35,316 nucleotides of DNA, taken from the NCBI GenBank assembly GCA_937899065.1, contig CALBPG010000134.1:1-35316 (forward strand), given 5' to 3'. Source of the stretch: an uncultured Allomuricauda sp. (GTDB lineage: Bacteria; Bacteroidota; Bacteroidia; Flavobacteriales; Flavobacteriaceae). Under the pieces are notes generated by a model. That model ran no database searches and was not told where the DNA came from. It worked only from the letters and a program-made list of their open reading frames with translations. The stretch's first letter is position 1. The number at the start of each line of letters is the position of its first letter. Of this stretch, positions 1 through 9,698 are shown in pieces. Made by a program: the position numbers and the translations under genes.

Positions 1-1
1 G

Positions 2-211
2 AACGCGCCGCCTAAAAAGGACTATGTGGATTTGACTTTTTGGAACTCTGCCCATTTGACCCAACACATCGAGTTGATGATATCTGAAAAAAGAAAAGTG
101 GTAAAATCGTTGCGATATACCACTTTGGAATCTATTGATGAAACCATTTTAGTCGAAGTGCTGACCGAAGCGGACCAACTAAAGGAAAAAGGTTTTTACA
201 AGCGGGATTAA
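2..211 (+). CDS. C-terminal fragment of an unidentified protein (5' end outside the window)
   Basis: The reading frame is open from the left edge of the window and ends in TAA, so only the last 69 codons of the gene are present. The ORF-track start is an internal GTG and is not a real start; the frame continues upstream with N-A-P-P-K-K-D-Y. The fragment is hydrophilic, has no membrane segment, and contains a predicted helical, Glu/Lys-rich stretch ending in KEKGFYKRD. I do not recognise the family. The gene is convergent with the leftward DUF3857 gene, whose stop is only 2 bp away, leaving no room for a separate terminator. Confidence 0.6.
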   Translation, partial: NAPPKKDYVDLTFWNSAHLTQHIELMISEKRKVVKSLRYTTLESIDETILVEVLTEADQLKEKGFYKRD

Positions 212-213
212 AC

Positions 214-2196
214 TTATTTTCCTTCTGATTTCCGAATAGTGATGGTTGCATTATTGTGCTGGTCCACCGCATAGGCAAAAAACTCACGCAACGGTTGATA
301 AGTATTTGTTGGAAAAAATGATTGTTTAAGGGTAAGCTCATAGGTGATTTTGGCACGTTGCCCTTGGGTAATACTAACAATTTTCAGATAGCCCAATCCT
401 TGCCCTAATTGCACCTCTTGGTTTTCCGGAAACTGCTGAATTTCATAACCCTCGGGCAGTGTCAAATTCACATCAAACTTCCAGCTTCGGCTATGCCCTA
501 AATCTACCGGGAAGGTTCTTTCCTCCAGATGAAAGGGATTACTGTCAAAGAAATCCCCTACAAATGGATTCAAAATCAAGGTATCGTCAAGGGATAAATC
601 TGTTTCAAAGGAAAAATTCTCCCAGGTACGCTCTTCAGAACTTTTCGCTTCTACAAAGTTGTACTCTTCAATTTCAAAATAGTCTCCATAAGCGTCATCA
701 AGTTCGTCTAAAACTTTATCCGTGTCGTTGTCGAGCTCTTTTAGCTGTTTTCTGCGGCCAATGCCGTCGTAACCCATACAGATTTGATCCACCGTTCCAG
801 TAAAGGCATCCAAGTCTGTATCATATTGAAGGTTGGTTCTGAAAATGATTTTGTTTCCTTCTTTTGGGGTAATGTTCTCCCAAAAGCTATCTTCTTTAAA
901 ATCCATCACCCTACCATAATGGTTCAAGCATTTATAAGGAACTCTTCCAAAGGGCATCATTTTATCCGTAGCATCCAAAAGATAGGTCTTTCCGTCAATT
1001 TCGGTATAGGCCACTAGGTAATTGAAATCATCCATTACTGGATATATTTTTTTTGCCAAACCACTACCACGCGTTGAGAGCAGCATCATATTGGCTTTAA
1101 TATCTGCTGCATTCAGCAAGTTTATCAAGGACATATTGATTTCAGCAGCAGTGCCTTTTCGATTATTAAAAGCCTGTCTAACTCGGGCTTTCCCGTAGCG
1201 CCCGTTTTCTTCATTCCAGGTGTAATGCTCCTTTACAAATTTGAATATGTTTTTGGCCTTGGTCATGGTATTTGCTTCCTGAAAAAGACTTTCAGGAACA
1301 TTACTTTCAAAGAATCCTTTTTTGGTCAATTGCCCGCCAATATCTTTGTCGTTTTTAAACTTTTTGTCTACACTTTTCCAGCTTGTTGTATAATCAGTAA
1401 CTTCTCCGTATCGATTGGTGTATTTGGATATCTCAAAATTCAAACGTGCTACATAATTTCTATCGGAAAGCATATACTCTTGATCGAATTCAAACGCTGG
1501 AACATCTTTCATAGCGAAGGTTAAATCTTCACAATCGGCCCCCTCACTTTCATTAGGAAAGTAAAAACATCGTTTTTTTACTTTGGCCTCATTGATATCT
1601 AAGGGTAGGCTTCCGACCAAAGCTTTGTTGAACGTATAGTTCGCAGGGATAAGAGCGCGATATTGGCTAAAAATCACAGGTATGTCAGTTTGAAAAGCCC
1701 AATCTTTCAAATTTCGAAGAAATGGGGAAACTAAAGTGTATTCATATTCCAGAATGGCCCCTTTTTGAACTTTCGGGAAGGTAAATTTTACTTGTTTCCA
1801 ACGTTCTGTATAATCGGATTCGAACATTTCAGATGGAGCAACATATTGTTTTTGTCCATTGATATAGGTTACGGCTTGAAAGTCTTCAATTTTTTGGGAT
1901 GTTCCATCGCTGTGGTACAAGAATATCTCGGGAGTACTTTGTTTGATATCCTCATTTTTAAGGACTTTCACTCTTATATGTACCTTCTTTTTTAAGACAA
2001 CCCATTTGTCTCCTAATTCAAATTTTAAATCACTGGTTGCAAAAAGGCATACCGCGGCTGCCGTAGTATCCTTTTCATAAACAGTCATGTTTTTTTCTTC
2101 GGCACTATAAACGCCAAATTCAGATTGCGCAAAAGAGCATAGGATTCCTGAGAAAAATAGGGTGGATACTAGAAGTAGTACTTGAGGTTGTTTCAT
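214..2196 (-). CDS. Secreted DUF3857 / transglutaminase-like protein with a degenerate catalytic site
   Basis: A protein of about 660 residues. I place the start at the ATG at 2196, 17 codons inside the ORF-track start, because it opens directly into a signal peptide (MKQPQVLLLVSTLFF...CSFAQ). The N-terminal half matches the DUF3857 pattern of Bacteroidota exported proteins. The middle carries a transglutaminase-like core, seen in the segment RKGTAAEINMSLINLL followed by DDFNYLVAYTEIDG and LLDATDKMMPFGRVP. Where true transglutaminases have the nucleophilic Cys, this one has Ala (KGTAAE), while the His/Asp-region motifs remain recognisable. It is therefore probably a non-catalytic, envelope-located member, which is common in this family in Bacteroidota. 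The substrate or partner is unknown. It stands alone, with a 209-bp gap from kdsA on its upstream side. Confidence 0.85.
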   Translation of the reverse strand: MKQPQVLLLVSTLFFSGILCSFAQSEFGVYSAEEKNMTVYEKDTTAAAVCLFATSDLKFELGDKWVVLKKKVHIRVKVLKNEDIKQSTPEIFLYHSDGTSQKIEDFQAVTYINGQKQYVAPSEMFESDYTERWKQVKFTFPKVQKGAILEYEYTLVSPFLRNLKDWAFQTDIPVIFSQYRALIPANYTFNKALVGSLPLDINEAKVKKRCFYFPNESEGADCEDLTFAMKDVPAFEFDQEYMLSDRNYVARLNFEISKYTNRYGEVTDYTTSWKSVDKKFKNDKDIGGQLTKKGFFESNVPESLFQEANTMTKAKNIFKFVKEHYTWNEENGRYGKARVRQAFNNRKGTAAEINMSLINLLNAADIKANMMLLSTRGSGLAKKIYPVMDDFNYLVAYTEIDGKTYLLDATDKMMPFGRVPYKCLNHYGRVMDFKEDSFWENITPKEGNKIIFRTNLQYDTDLDAFTGTVDQICMGYDGIGRRKQLKELDNDTDKVLDELDDAYGDYFEIEEYNFVEAKSSEERTWENFSFETDLSLDDTLILNPFVGDFFDSNPFHLEERTFPVDLGHSRSWKFDVNLTLPEGYEIQQFPENQEVQLGQGLGYLKIVSITQGQRAKITYELTLKQSFFPTNTYQPLREFFAYAVDQHNNATITIRKSEGK

Positions 2197-2405
2197 CGGG
2201 GTTATGTATTTGGAACGGAAAATTAACTTTTTGGCTTTTTTTAACACATCCTAAATGGATAAATGGTCAAAAAAATGGATGAATAGCTACAACAAAACCT
2301 TAAATGGACTACAAAAAAAACGTAAGTAATTCTGATAAGGCATTGGCAGAACCATCCTAAGGTCGTAAGGTGTTATTTTAAAATGACAAGAAAGTGTAAA
2401 AGGTT

Positions 2406-3227
2406 CTACCCAATGCGTACAACGGTTTCGCGAAGTGCTACTAAACCCGATAACAATTTTTCTAAAAGACTTAGGTCGAGCATATTGGCTCCATCACTTT
2501 TTGCATTTTTAGGGTCGAAATGGGTTTCCATAAAAAGACCATCTACACCGGCTGCGATTCCTGCCCGTGCCATAGTGCCAATCAAAGCAGGACGTCCCCC
2601 AGTAACACCAGAAGATTGATTGGGTTGTTGTAGCGAGTGGGTTACATCCAAGACGACGGGTGCAAATTGTTTCATAGTCGGAATCCCTCTGAAATCCACA
2701 ACCATGTCTTGATACCCAAACATAGTCCCTCGGTCGGTTATCCAAGCCTTTTCGTTACCAGAGTCTTTGACTTTCCGCACAGCGTGTTGCATGCTTTCAG
2801 GACTCATGAATTGCCCTTTTTTGAGGTTTACTACTTTTTGGGTTTCAGCAGCCGCCACAACCAAATCAGTTTGGCGCACTAAAAAAGCGGGAATCTGTAA
2901 AACATCGACATATTCAGCTGCTTTTTTGGCATCATCAACTTCGTGAATGTCGGTAACAGTAGGTACCTGAAAGGTTTCGGATACTTTTCTGAGGATTTTC
3001 AAGGCTTTTTCGTCCCCAATTCCGGTAAAAGAATCAATTCGACTCCGATTGGCCTTTTTGAAGCTGCCTTTAAAGACATAAGGAACTTTGAGTTTATCAG
3101 TAATGCTGACTACAGACTCAGCAATACGCAGCGCCATATCTTCACCTTCAATAGCACAGGGACCTGCTAGTAAAAAAAAGTTGTCTCCGTCCGTATGTTT
3201 GATTTGTGGAATAGCTGCTAGGTTCAT
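2406..3227 (-). CDS. kdsA: 3-deoxy-8-phosphooctulonate synthase (KDO-8-phosphate synthase), metal-dependent type
   Basis: A 273-residue protein of normal family length. It condenses phosphoenolpyruvate with arabinose-5-phosphate to give KDO-8-phosphate, the committed step to the KDO of lipopolysaccharide inner core, in the cytoplasm. Family motifs are clear: LLAGPCAIEGE near the N-terminus, KGSFKKANRSR, the TDIHE motif, ITDRGTMFGY, DVTHSLQQPN and MARAGIAAGVDG. Cys24 in the AGPCAIE motif is the metal-ligand position that separates metal-dependent enzymes (Cys) from metal-independent, E. coli-like enzymes (Asn), so this one should need a divalent metal. The gene ends in TAG. It follows a LytTR regulator in the same direction but has its own -7 box, so co-transcription is not certain. 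Confidence 0.97.
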   Translation of the reverse strand: MNLAAIPQIKHTDGDNFFLLAGPCAIEGEDMALRIAESVVSITDKLKVPYVFKGSFKKANRSRIDSFTGIGDEKALKILRKVSETFQVPTVTDIHEVDDAKKAAEYVDVLQIPAFLVRQTDLVVAAAETQKVVNLKKGQFMSPESMQHAVRKVKDSGNEKAWITDRGTMFGYQDMVVDFRGIPTMKQFAPVVLDVTHSLQQPNQSSGVTGGRPALIGTMARAGIAAGVDGLFMETHFDPKNAKSDGANMLDLSLLEKLLSGLVALRETVVRIG

Positions 3228-3241
3228 GCCGAAATTTTGGG

Positions 3242-3249
3242 CAAAGGTA
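3242..3249 (-). promoter_or_regulatory. Candidate Bacteroidota -7 box for kdsA
   Basis: Read on the minus strand this is TACCTTTG, a full match to the Bacteroidota housekeeping -7 consensus TAnnTTTG, 14 bp before the kdsA ATG. It lies in the short gap after the upstream regulator stop codon. No clear TTG-type -33 element is visible. Confidence 0.5.
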
Positions 3250-3255
3250 GCGAAC

Positions 3256-3978
3256 TTAGAGTATTAATTTCTTCAAAGTATCCATGTACCCACGGCTTAC
3301 CCGAACGACCTCTCCATTGGACATGGTCACGTCATAACTCTTGCCATACCGGTCCAATTCTTTGACCTGGTCTAGGTTAATGATGGAAGAGCGATGTACC
3401 CTAACAAAAACATCAGGATTTAACTTGTTTTCTAAATCGGAAATGCCATAGTTGCTCAAAAAAGCGTTGGAACTCGTATGCACTTTGGAATAGTCGCCAT
3501 AGGCTTCTACCCAAACAATATCCTCAACTTTAATGGAAACCAACTTTTTATTAAACTGTACCAAAACGCGACTTGGGAAAGTGCAATCATTCAAAACCAC
3601 ATTTTGAACCAGCGCTTGCAATTGATTTTGGTCCTGAGAAAGACGTTCAATAGCCGTTTTAAAACGCGCCTTGGTGTAGGGTTTCAACAAGTAATCCACT
3701 GCATGTACTTCGAAGGCTTTCAAGGCATATTCGTCATAGGCCGTAGAAAAAATGATTTTTGGGATTTCATCTAGGTAGTTTAGCACCTCAAAACCAGTCT
3801 TTCCCGGCATTTGGATGTCCAAAAAAATCAAATCAGGTTTAAATTCGTTGATTTCCTTAATAGCATCTACACCATTATTGGCTTCACCTACCAAAACCAA
3901 ATCAGGATAATCAGAAAGATATTCCTTGATGAGCTGCCTTCCGGCTTTCTCATCATCTGCAATTACTACTTTCTTCAT
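3256..3978 (-). CDS. LytTR-family response regulator
   Basis: A 240-residue two-domain regulator. Residues 1-120 form a receiver with the acidic pair DD (8-9), the phospho-acceptor Asp54 in IFLDIQMPG, and Lys99 in YLLKPY. Residues about 135-240 form a LytTR DNA-binding domain (VEDIVWVEAYGDYSKVH, and FVRVHRSSIINLDQVKELDRYG). It should be phosphorylated by the LytS-type kinase encoded just upstream; the kinase TGA and this ATG overlap as ATGA, so the two are translationally coupled. A plausible target is the divergent outer-membrane barrel gene, whose upstream region carries a two-copy direct repeat of roughly LytTR-site period. That target is inference; the family assignment is secure. Confidence 0.95.
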   Translation of the reverse strand: MKKVVIADDEKAGRQLIKEYLSDYPDLVLVGEANNGVDAIKEINEFKPDLIFLDIQMPGKTGFEVLNYLDEIPKIIFSTAYDEYALKAFEVHAVDYLLKPYTKARFKTAIERLSQDQNQLQALVQNVVLNDCTFPSRVLVQFNKKLVSIKVEDIVWVEAYGDYSKVHTSSNAFLSNYGISDLENKLNPDVFVRVHRSSIINLDQVKELDRYGKSYDVTMSNGEVVRVSRGYMDTLKKLIL

Positions 3979-5033
3979 ATGGCGAAAGTAATCTTAATCC
4001 CCTGCGGTAGATTGTCCAATACTTGAAGTTGGGATTGATACATTTTTTGCAAACGTAAACGGGTATTCGTCAAGCCGACCCCCTTACCAAAAATGGACTC
4101 TTTATCCCGGATGCCTACTCCAGTATCTGCAATTTCAAACTTGAGTTTTGAACCCTCTTTGAATATCGAAATGGAAATTTCCCCACCCTCTATGCTATTG
4201 GATATGCCATGTTTCACCGAATTTTCGACTAAAGGTTGCAGCAGCATAGGAGGAACCTTTTCATCCAGAATATCAGGAGAAACATTGAAGTCAATTTTGA
4301 GGCGCTCTTCAAAACGGGCTTTTTCCAATTCAAGATACTTCCGAACAAAATCCAGCTCTTCGCGTAAAGTGACGAGCTCTTCTTTGGTAGCTTTCAATTG
4401 GTATCGAAAGAGATCTGAAAGGGTGGCGACCATGTCTCTTGTACTTTCCAGATGGGGTGGAATAGTCGCATTTATCGTATTGAATACATTGTATAAAAAG
4501 TGAGGATTCAATTGTGCTTTAATAGCAGCTAATTCACTTTTTAGTGCGGCTTGTTTCAACTCTCCTTCAAGCTTGAGCTTTTTCTGGTTTTCGACATAAT
4601 ATTCATACACGTGATAAATGGCAAATTGAATCTGATAAAAAAGGGCTGGAATATAAATGTCCCATACTTCAGCAGTCCCTTTCAAATGTATCCAACCAAG
4701 TGATTCGCAAAGGGTATAGTAGATGTATTTTGAACCAAAAACAAAAAGCGGGAGTAAAGCCAAGTGTAGAGAAATACGTAACCAGAAGGACTTTTTCTTG
4801 AGTTTCGAGAACAGTAACCACCATATAGGAATCGTAAACAAAAGAAAGACCATATATTGTAAACCAGCGCCATCAATGTATGCTGTAAGACTAGCAAAAT
4901 CTACGTTGTCCCTACGAGAGACTGGAACACTTAACCAAACAGCAAGGTGGTACACCCATGAAGCAAAAAGATAAAGCCCCAAAACAGCCAGAAGTTGTTT
5001 TCCGGTAATCCCCCAAATGATTTTTCTATCCAT
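3975..5033 (-). CDS. LytS-type (His_kinase / HATPase_c) membrane sensor histidine kinase
   Basis: About 352 residues from the ATG at 5033. I chose this over the ORF-track start because it begins just before the first membrane segment (MDRKIIWGITGKQLL). The N-terminal 130-140 residues hold about four transmembrane helices with no large sensor domain, including GLQYMVFLLFTIPIWWLLF. A short coiled linker follows, then the PF06580-type phospho-acceptor motif QLNPHFLYNVFN, and an HATPase with N-box-like LVENSVKHGIS and G-box DTGVGI. This is the classic partner of LytTR regulators. The stimulus is unknown. A near-consensus -7 box (TACCTTTC on the minus strand, 5051-5058) lies upstream. The gene is divergent from the interrupted barrel gene. 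Confidence 0.93.
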   Translation of the reverse strand: MDRKIIWGITGKQLLAVLGLYLFASWVYHLAVWLSVPVSRRDNVDFASLTAYIDGAGLQYMVFLLFTIPIWWLLFSKLKKKSFWLRISLHLALLPLFVFGSKYIYYTLCESLGWIHLKGTAEVWDIYIPALFYQIQFAIYHVYEYYVENQKKLKLEGELKQAALKSELAAIKAQLNPHFLYNVFNTINATIPPHLESTRDMVATLSDLFRYQLKATKEELVTLREELDFVRKYLELEKARFEERLKIDFNVSPDILDEKVPPMLLQPLVENSVKHGISNSIEGGEISISIFKEGSKLKFEIADTGVGIRDKESIFGKGVGLTNTRLRLQKMYQSQLQVLDNLPQGIKITFAI

Positions 5034-5126
5034 GATAATCAACCTTTTGGGAAAGGTAGTTAATTCAATAACACGCAAAAAAGGTGCGTCGACGAAGTGA
5101 CCCATAGCCCGACGGATGGCCCTGGT

Positions 5127-5160
5127 CCACTCATCGGGTTATAAGCCCACCCATCGGGTT
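5127..5160. promoter_or_regulatory. Two-copy direct repeat, possible LytTR operator
   Basis: The 14-mers CCACTCATCGGGTT and CCACCCATCGGGTT differ at one base and start 20 bp apart, close to two helical turns. They sit in the intergenic region between the LytS/LytTR operon and the divergent barrel gene. LytTR proteins typically bind two direct half-sites about two turns apart, so this is a reasonable operator candidate. The half-site sequence does not resemble classic Firmicutes LytTR sites, and no binding evidence can be had from sequence. A further TGGGT...ACCCA inverted repeat (5194-5217) lies right before the barrel start codon. Confidence 0.45.
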
Positions 5161-5219
5161 GTTATTTTTTTTGTGTAACCTTATTCCAAATTTTGGGTAA
5201 TCATAATAAATAACCCATC

Positions 5220-7619
5220 ATGAAACATGTATTTTTTGCGCTCCTTTCTTTTTTTACGCTTTGCACGAGTGCGCAAACCATCAAAGGAAAACTAACCAAT
5301 GCAACGGATGCACCGGTGCCCTATGCGGCGGTCACCTTAAGTTCTCCTTTAGATTCTAGTTTGGTAAAGGCTACTATAAGCAATGAAGAAGGAATGTATG
5401 TTTTAAAAGACCTACAGCCCAGCGAGTACTTATTTAAGGTGAATGTTCTGGGCTATGCCGATTTGGAACGCAAAATCAACTATGAAAACGGAGATTTGGA
5501 TATGGGTACCCTTGTACTGACCGAGGTAACCGAAAATCTGGCAGAGGTTACTGTGGTGGCCGAAAAACCCATGGTGCAAGTCATGGCAGATAAAACCGTA
5601 TTCAATGTTCAAAACACTATTAACGCTACGGGAACTAGTGCTTTCGAACTGTTGCGCAAAGCGCCTGGGGTGATTGTCGACAACAATGGAGGAATCATTG
5701 TGGAAGGTAAGTCCGGCGTTCAGTTTTTTATTGATGGGAAGTTGTCGGTGCTGCAAGGCGACGATTTGGTGAACTTTTTGGAAAGTCTACAAGCTACTGA
5801 TATTGAATCCGTTGAAATAATCACTCAACCTTCTTCCAAATACGATGCAGCGGGGAATGCAGGTATCATCAATATTAAGCTGAAGAAAGACAAAAGTTTG
5901 GGAACCAACGGAACTTATACTACCGGAGTAACGACTGGGGATTTTTCCCGATACAATAACAGTTTGAACTTTAACAATAGAGGTGAAAAGGGAAACTTGT
6001 ATGGAACCTACAGCAATCGCTTTGGAAAAACAACGGGATTCATCAATCTATTTCGAACGCAGTCCGAGACCCAATTTGATGCAGTGACCAATAGTGTTTA
6101 CGACCGTAACAGCAACAACTTGAAGTTAGGGTATGATTACTATGTCAACAAAAAGCATACGATAGGGGCCATCTTCAATGGGAACTTCAATAACGGATTC
6201 AGTACGGATAACAATCGCACCCCCATTCGCCCAGTTGGGAATGTTGAAAACGACAGTGTTTTGGTCGCTTTGAACCAAACGGATAACACTTCCTACAACA
6301 TCAACGCAAATATGAATTATCGGTATGCCGATACCTTGGGATACAGTGTAAACGTGGATTTGGACTATGGGCGTTACAACAGTGACAGGAATGCCTTTCT
6401 CCCCAACACCTATTTTGATGGAACCGAAAGTATTATTCTCAGTCAACGGACGACCCTACAAGAAACACCTATCAACATCGATATCGCCACTATAAAAAGT
6501 GATTACGAACAGAACTTTTTAAAGGGAAAATTAGGCCTTGGCTTCAAGTTTTCTTGGATTGAAACAGACAATACTTTCAACCAATTCAATCAGATAAATG
6601 GCGAACCCATCCTGGATACGGACCAAAGCAATATTTTCACGTATTCAGAAAACATCAATGCGGCCTATTTCAACTACAATCGAAAATGGGGTAAATGGAA
6701 TTTGCAGTTTGGTTTGCGAATGGAAAACACCATATCAGATGGCAATCTAGAAAGTGAACAGGCCAATGAAAATGAACGTGTTGAAAGAAACTATACAGAT
6801 TGGTTTCCTTCAGGTGGATAGACGTATCAATTGAATCGAAAAAACCAATTAGCGCTTACCTACAGTAGAAGGATTCAACGTCCAAACTACCAATCCTTGA
6901 ACCCTTTCAAATATCAGCTCAACGAGTTATCCTTTAGTCAGGGGAATCCCTTTCTGCAACCACAATACACCAATAATGTAAAGTTGTCCCATACTTTTAA
7001 TTACAGACTGACTACCGCCTTGAGCTATACGCGTATCACTGACTTTTTTGCTCGAGTAACCGTAGCGGAAGGAGAGACCTCCAACTTTTTGACCACTTTG
7101 AACGTGGCCAATCAAAGTGTGTACAACTTAGGGGTTTCATATCCTAAGAAAATACTCAGCTGGTGGGATGTCTACGTTAGCGTTAATGCTTACATCAGCG
7201 ATTATGAAGCCACAAGTCCAGAGTTTTTGCCCGTACGCCAAGAGACTTTGAGTTTCTACGGACAGAATACCTTTAATCTTGGAAACGAATGGCGGGCTGA
7301 AGTATCCGGTTGGTATAACTCGCCATCTGTTTGGGGTGGAACATACCAGACCCGCTCATTAGGTTCCTTGAATGCAGCCGTTCAGAAAAAATTCTTTGAC
7401 GATCGTTTTACCGCAAGACTAGCGATGAACGATATCTTGTTCACCTCACCTTGGGCAGGGGTCACACAGTTTGGAGATTTGTTCATTGATGGTAGTGGAG
7501 GGAGTGATTCTCGTAGAGTGGCATTTAGTCTGACGTATGATTTTGGTCGCAGCGAAATCAAAAAAGCGCGTAAGCGTAAAACCGGACTTCAAGATGAGTC
7601 CGACCGAATTAGCAGCTAA
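5220..7619 (+). pseudogene. Outer-membrane beta-barrel (TonB-receptor-like) protein interrupted by one in-frame TAG
   Basis: The two ORF-track entries (5220-6821 and 6831-7619) are in the same frame and form one 799-codon gene with a TAG at codon 534. The first part has a signal peptide (MKHVFFALLSFFTLCTSAQ), a carboxypeptidase-regulatory-like domain (about 20-105), a plug-like domain (about 115-210, with a QPSSKYDAAGNAGIINI motif), then barrel strands. The part after the stop continues the barrel, with NQLALTYSRRIQRPNYQSLNPF-type family sequence, and ends in a normal barrel terminus (SLTYDFGRSEIKK). The context PSGG-stop-TYQLN fits a single-base change, probably TTG (Leu) to TAG. Without readthrough the product lacks roughly the last third of the barrel and should not fold. 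It is divergent from the LytS/LytTR pair. The ligand is unknown. A base-call error is possible. Confidence 0.88.
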
Positions 7620-7667
7620 AAGTTTCCAAAAAAGTAAAACACACAGGTCTCCCTTTAAAATTAGCAG

Positions 7668-7675
7668 TACCTTTG
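7668..7675 (+). promoter_or_regulatory. Candidate -7 box for typA
   Basis: TACCTTTG matches the TAnnTTTG consensus exactly, 18 bp before the typA start. It implies a very short 5' leader. No convincing -33 TTG is seen at the usual distance. Confidence 0.55.
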
Positions 7676-7693
7676 CGGCCTTAAACTGAGGGT

Positions 7694-9493
7694 ATGGCCA
7701 AAATTAAGAACATCGCAATCATCGCCCACGTCGACCACGGGAAGACCACTTTGGTTGACAAAATCATGTATCACTGTCGTTTATTTCGCGACAATGAGAA
7801 CAAAGGAGAGTTGATTCTTGACAATAATGACCTGGAACGCGAACGAGGGATTACCATTGTTTCCAAAAACGTTTCGGTAACGTATAAGGATACCAAAATC
7901 AACATTATCGATACACCCGGTCACGCCGATTTTGGAGGTGAAGTGGAACGCGTATTGAACATGGCGGATGGTGTTTTACTTTTGGTAGATGCCTTTGAAG
8001 GTCCAATGCCCCAAACGCGATTTGTGTTGCAAAAAGCGATTGACCTTGGTCTAAAGCCTTGTGTGGTCATCAATAAAGTGGACAAGGAGAACTGCACCCC
8101 TGAAGACGTTCATGAAAAAGTTTTTGATTTGATGTTTGAGTTGGGGGCCGAGGAGTGGCAATTAGACTTCCCCACGGTTTACGGCTCAGCCAAACAAGGT
8201 TGGATGAGCGAAGATTGGCAAAACCCTACTGAAGATATTTCACCTCTATTGGACATGGTTTTGGAGCATGTGCCTGAATTCAAACCGGAACAAGGCTCAA
8301 CCCAAATGTTGATTACCTCTTTAGATTTTTCAAGCTTTACAGGGCGAATCGCCATTGGTCGTTTGCAACGCGGTAACCTAAAAGAAGGTCAACAAGTAAC
8401 CTTGGTCAAAAGGGATGGGAGTCTTGTAAAATCCAAAATCAAAGAGGTATTTGTCTTTGATGGGTTGGGACGAAAGAAAGTGCAAGAAGTTCAAACTGGA
8501 GATATTTGCGCTTTGGTAGGAATGGATGGTTTTGATATTGGCGATACTGTCGCGGATTTGGAAAATCCTGAAGGGTTGAAAACCATAGCTATCGACGAGC
8601 CTACCATGAGCATGTTGTTTACCATTAACGATAGTCCATTTTTTGGGAAGGATGGTAAATACGTTACTTCTCGACACATCAAAGAACGTTTGGAGAAAGA
8701 GCTGGAAAAGAATTTGGCGCTTAGGGTAGAAGAAACCGATAGTGCTGAGAAATTCATGGTATATGGCCGCGGTGTTCTGCACCTTTCCGTATTGATTGAA
8801 ACCATGCGAAGGGAGGGCTACGAACTTCAAATTGGGCACCCTCTAGTATTCATAAAAGAAGTTGAAGGTGAAAAAAGTGAGACTATCGAGCATTTGACCA
8901 TTGATTTACCAGAAGAAGTATCCGGAAAAGCAGTTGAAATGGTCTCTATCCGAAAGGGAGAAATGACCAGTATGGAAGCCAAAGGTTCGCGCATGTTGTG
9001 CGAGTTCATGATTCCTTCTCGGGGGATTATTGGTTTGCGAAATCAATTATTGACCGCTACCGCTGGTGAAGCGATTATGGCGCATCGTTTTAAAGAGTAT
9101 CAGCCGTTGAAAGGCGATATTGCCCAACGTATCAATGGTTCCTTGGTATCCATGGAAAACGGAACAGCTATCCCTTATTCCATTGACAAACTTCAAGAAC
9201 GCGGAAAGTTCTTTATCGACCCAGGGGAGGATATCTACGAAGGTCAGGTGATTGGCGAGAATTCAAGGAATGATGATATGACCGTGAATGTGACCAAAAC
9301 CAAAAAGCTATCCAATGTTAGAGCCGCAGGTTCCGACGAAAAAGTGCGTATTGTTCCAGCCATTAAATTCTCTCTGGAAGAAGCTTTGGAATACATCCAA
9401 AAAGATGAATACGTAGAGGTTACACCGAACCACTTGCGTTTGCGGAAAATCTTCTTGAAAGAAGTAGATAGAAAACGGAATAAGATTACTTAG
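7694..9493 (+). CDS. typA: Ribosome-associated translational GTPase TypA/BipA
   Basis: A 599-residue protein of usual TypA length. The GTPase domain (about 1-195) has all the motifs: G1 AHVDHGKT (11-18), G2 region ERERGITI, G3 DTPGHAD, G4 NKVD. It is followed by the EF-G-like domain II, domain III/V elements, and the TypA-specific C-terminal domain ([11 protein letters not shown]-type motif seen as [18 protein letters not shown]). TypA binds the ribosome and supports 50S assembly and growth under stress or at low temperature. It has its own promoter-like box and no close neighbour on the same strand, so it is probably monocistronic. It ends in TAG. Confidence 0.98.
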   Translation: MAKIKNIAIIAHVDHGKTTLVDKIMYHCRLFRDNENKGELILDNNDLERERGITIVSKNVSVTYKDTKINIIDTPGHADFGGEVERVLNMADGVLLLVDAFEGPMPQTRFVLQKAIDLGLKPCVVINKVDKENCTPEDVHEKVFDLMFELGAEEWQLDFPTVYGSAKQGWMSEDWQNPTEDISPLLDMVLEHVPEFKPEQGSTQMLITSLDFSSFTGRIAIGRLQRGNLKEGQQVTLVKRDGSLVKSKIKEVFVFDGLGRKKVQEVQTGDICALVGMDGFDIGDTVADLENPEGLKTIAIDEPTMSMLFTINDSPFFGKDGKYVTSRHIKERLEKELEKNLALRVEETDSAEKFMVYGRGVLHLSVLIETMRREGYELQIGHPLVFIKEVEGEKSETIEHLTIDLPEEVSGKAVEMVSIRKGEMTSMEAKGSRMLCEFMIPSRGIIGLRNQLLTATAGEAIMAHRFKEYQPLKGDIAQRINGSLVSMENGTAIPYSIDKLQERGKFFIDPGEDIYEGQVIGENSRNDDMTVNVTKTKKLSNVRAAGSDEKVRIVPAIKFSLEEALEYIQKDEYVEVTPNHLRLRKIFLKEVDRKRNKIT

Positions 9494-9513
9494 CATAGTC
9501 CAGTATTTTAGAT

Positions 9514-9539
9514 GGATTACAGCTTTCGCAGGAATGACA
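9514..9539. repeat. Degenerate REP-like palindromic repeat, copy 1
   Basis: GGATTACAGCTTTCGCAGGAATGACA resembles the copy at 10064-10089 (same GGATT...GCAGGAATGACA frame with several changes). It lies right after typA. The palindrome is partly decayed, since the left arm no longer pairs fully. Confidence 0.55.
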
Positions 9540-9547
9540 TGCAGAGT

Positions 9548-9582
9548 GTTCTTTGGTCATTCCGCACTTGATGCGGAATCCA
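9548..9582. repeat. REP-like palindromic repeat, copy 2
   Basis: This is a 35-bp unit with core ATTCCGCACTTGATGCGGAAT, which forms an 8-bp stem (ATTCCGCA/TGCGGAAT) with loop CTTGA. It differs from the copy at 9699-9733 at a single base. Between the two copies (9635-9650) is a further half copy, GGATTCCTGCTTTGCG. Confidence 0.85.
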
Positions 9583-9698
9583 CTCCGAACTTTTAAGTTG
9601 TTTTTGCTTATTCCGATAGCTGTTTTTTAAATTGGGATTCCTGCTTTGCGCCACCGTTGAAGCTAGACGACACGCGGTCTCAGGGATGAATTATTGAG

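Noticed and set aside
2255-2329. A 24-codon plus-strand ORF (MDKWSKKWMNSYNKTL...) with a basic, amphipathic look, between two leftward genes.
   Set aside because: Too short to separate from chance in AT-rich DNA; no promoter box, leader motif or terminator supports it.
8378-8839. A 153-codon minus-strand ORF inside typA, and similar long shadows inside gyrB and secDF.
   Set aside because: They lie antisense to well-conserved genes, show no recognisable domain, and have composition typical of shadow frames.
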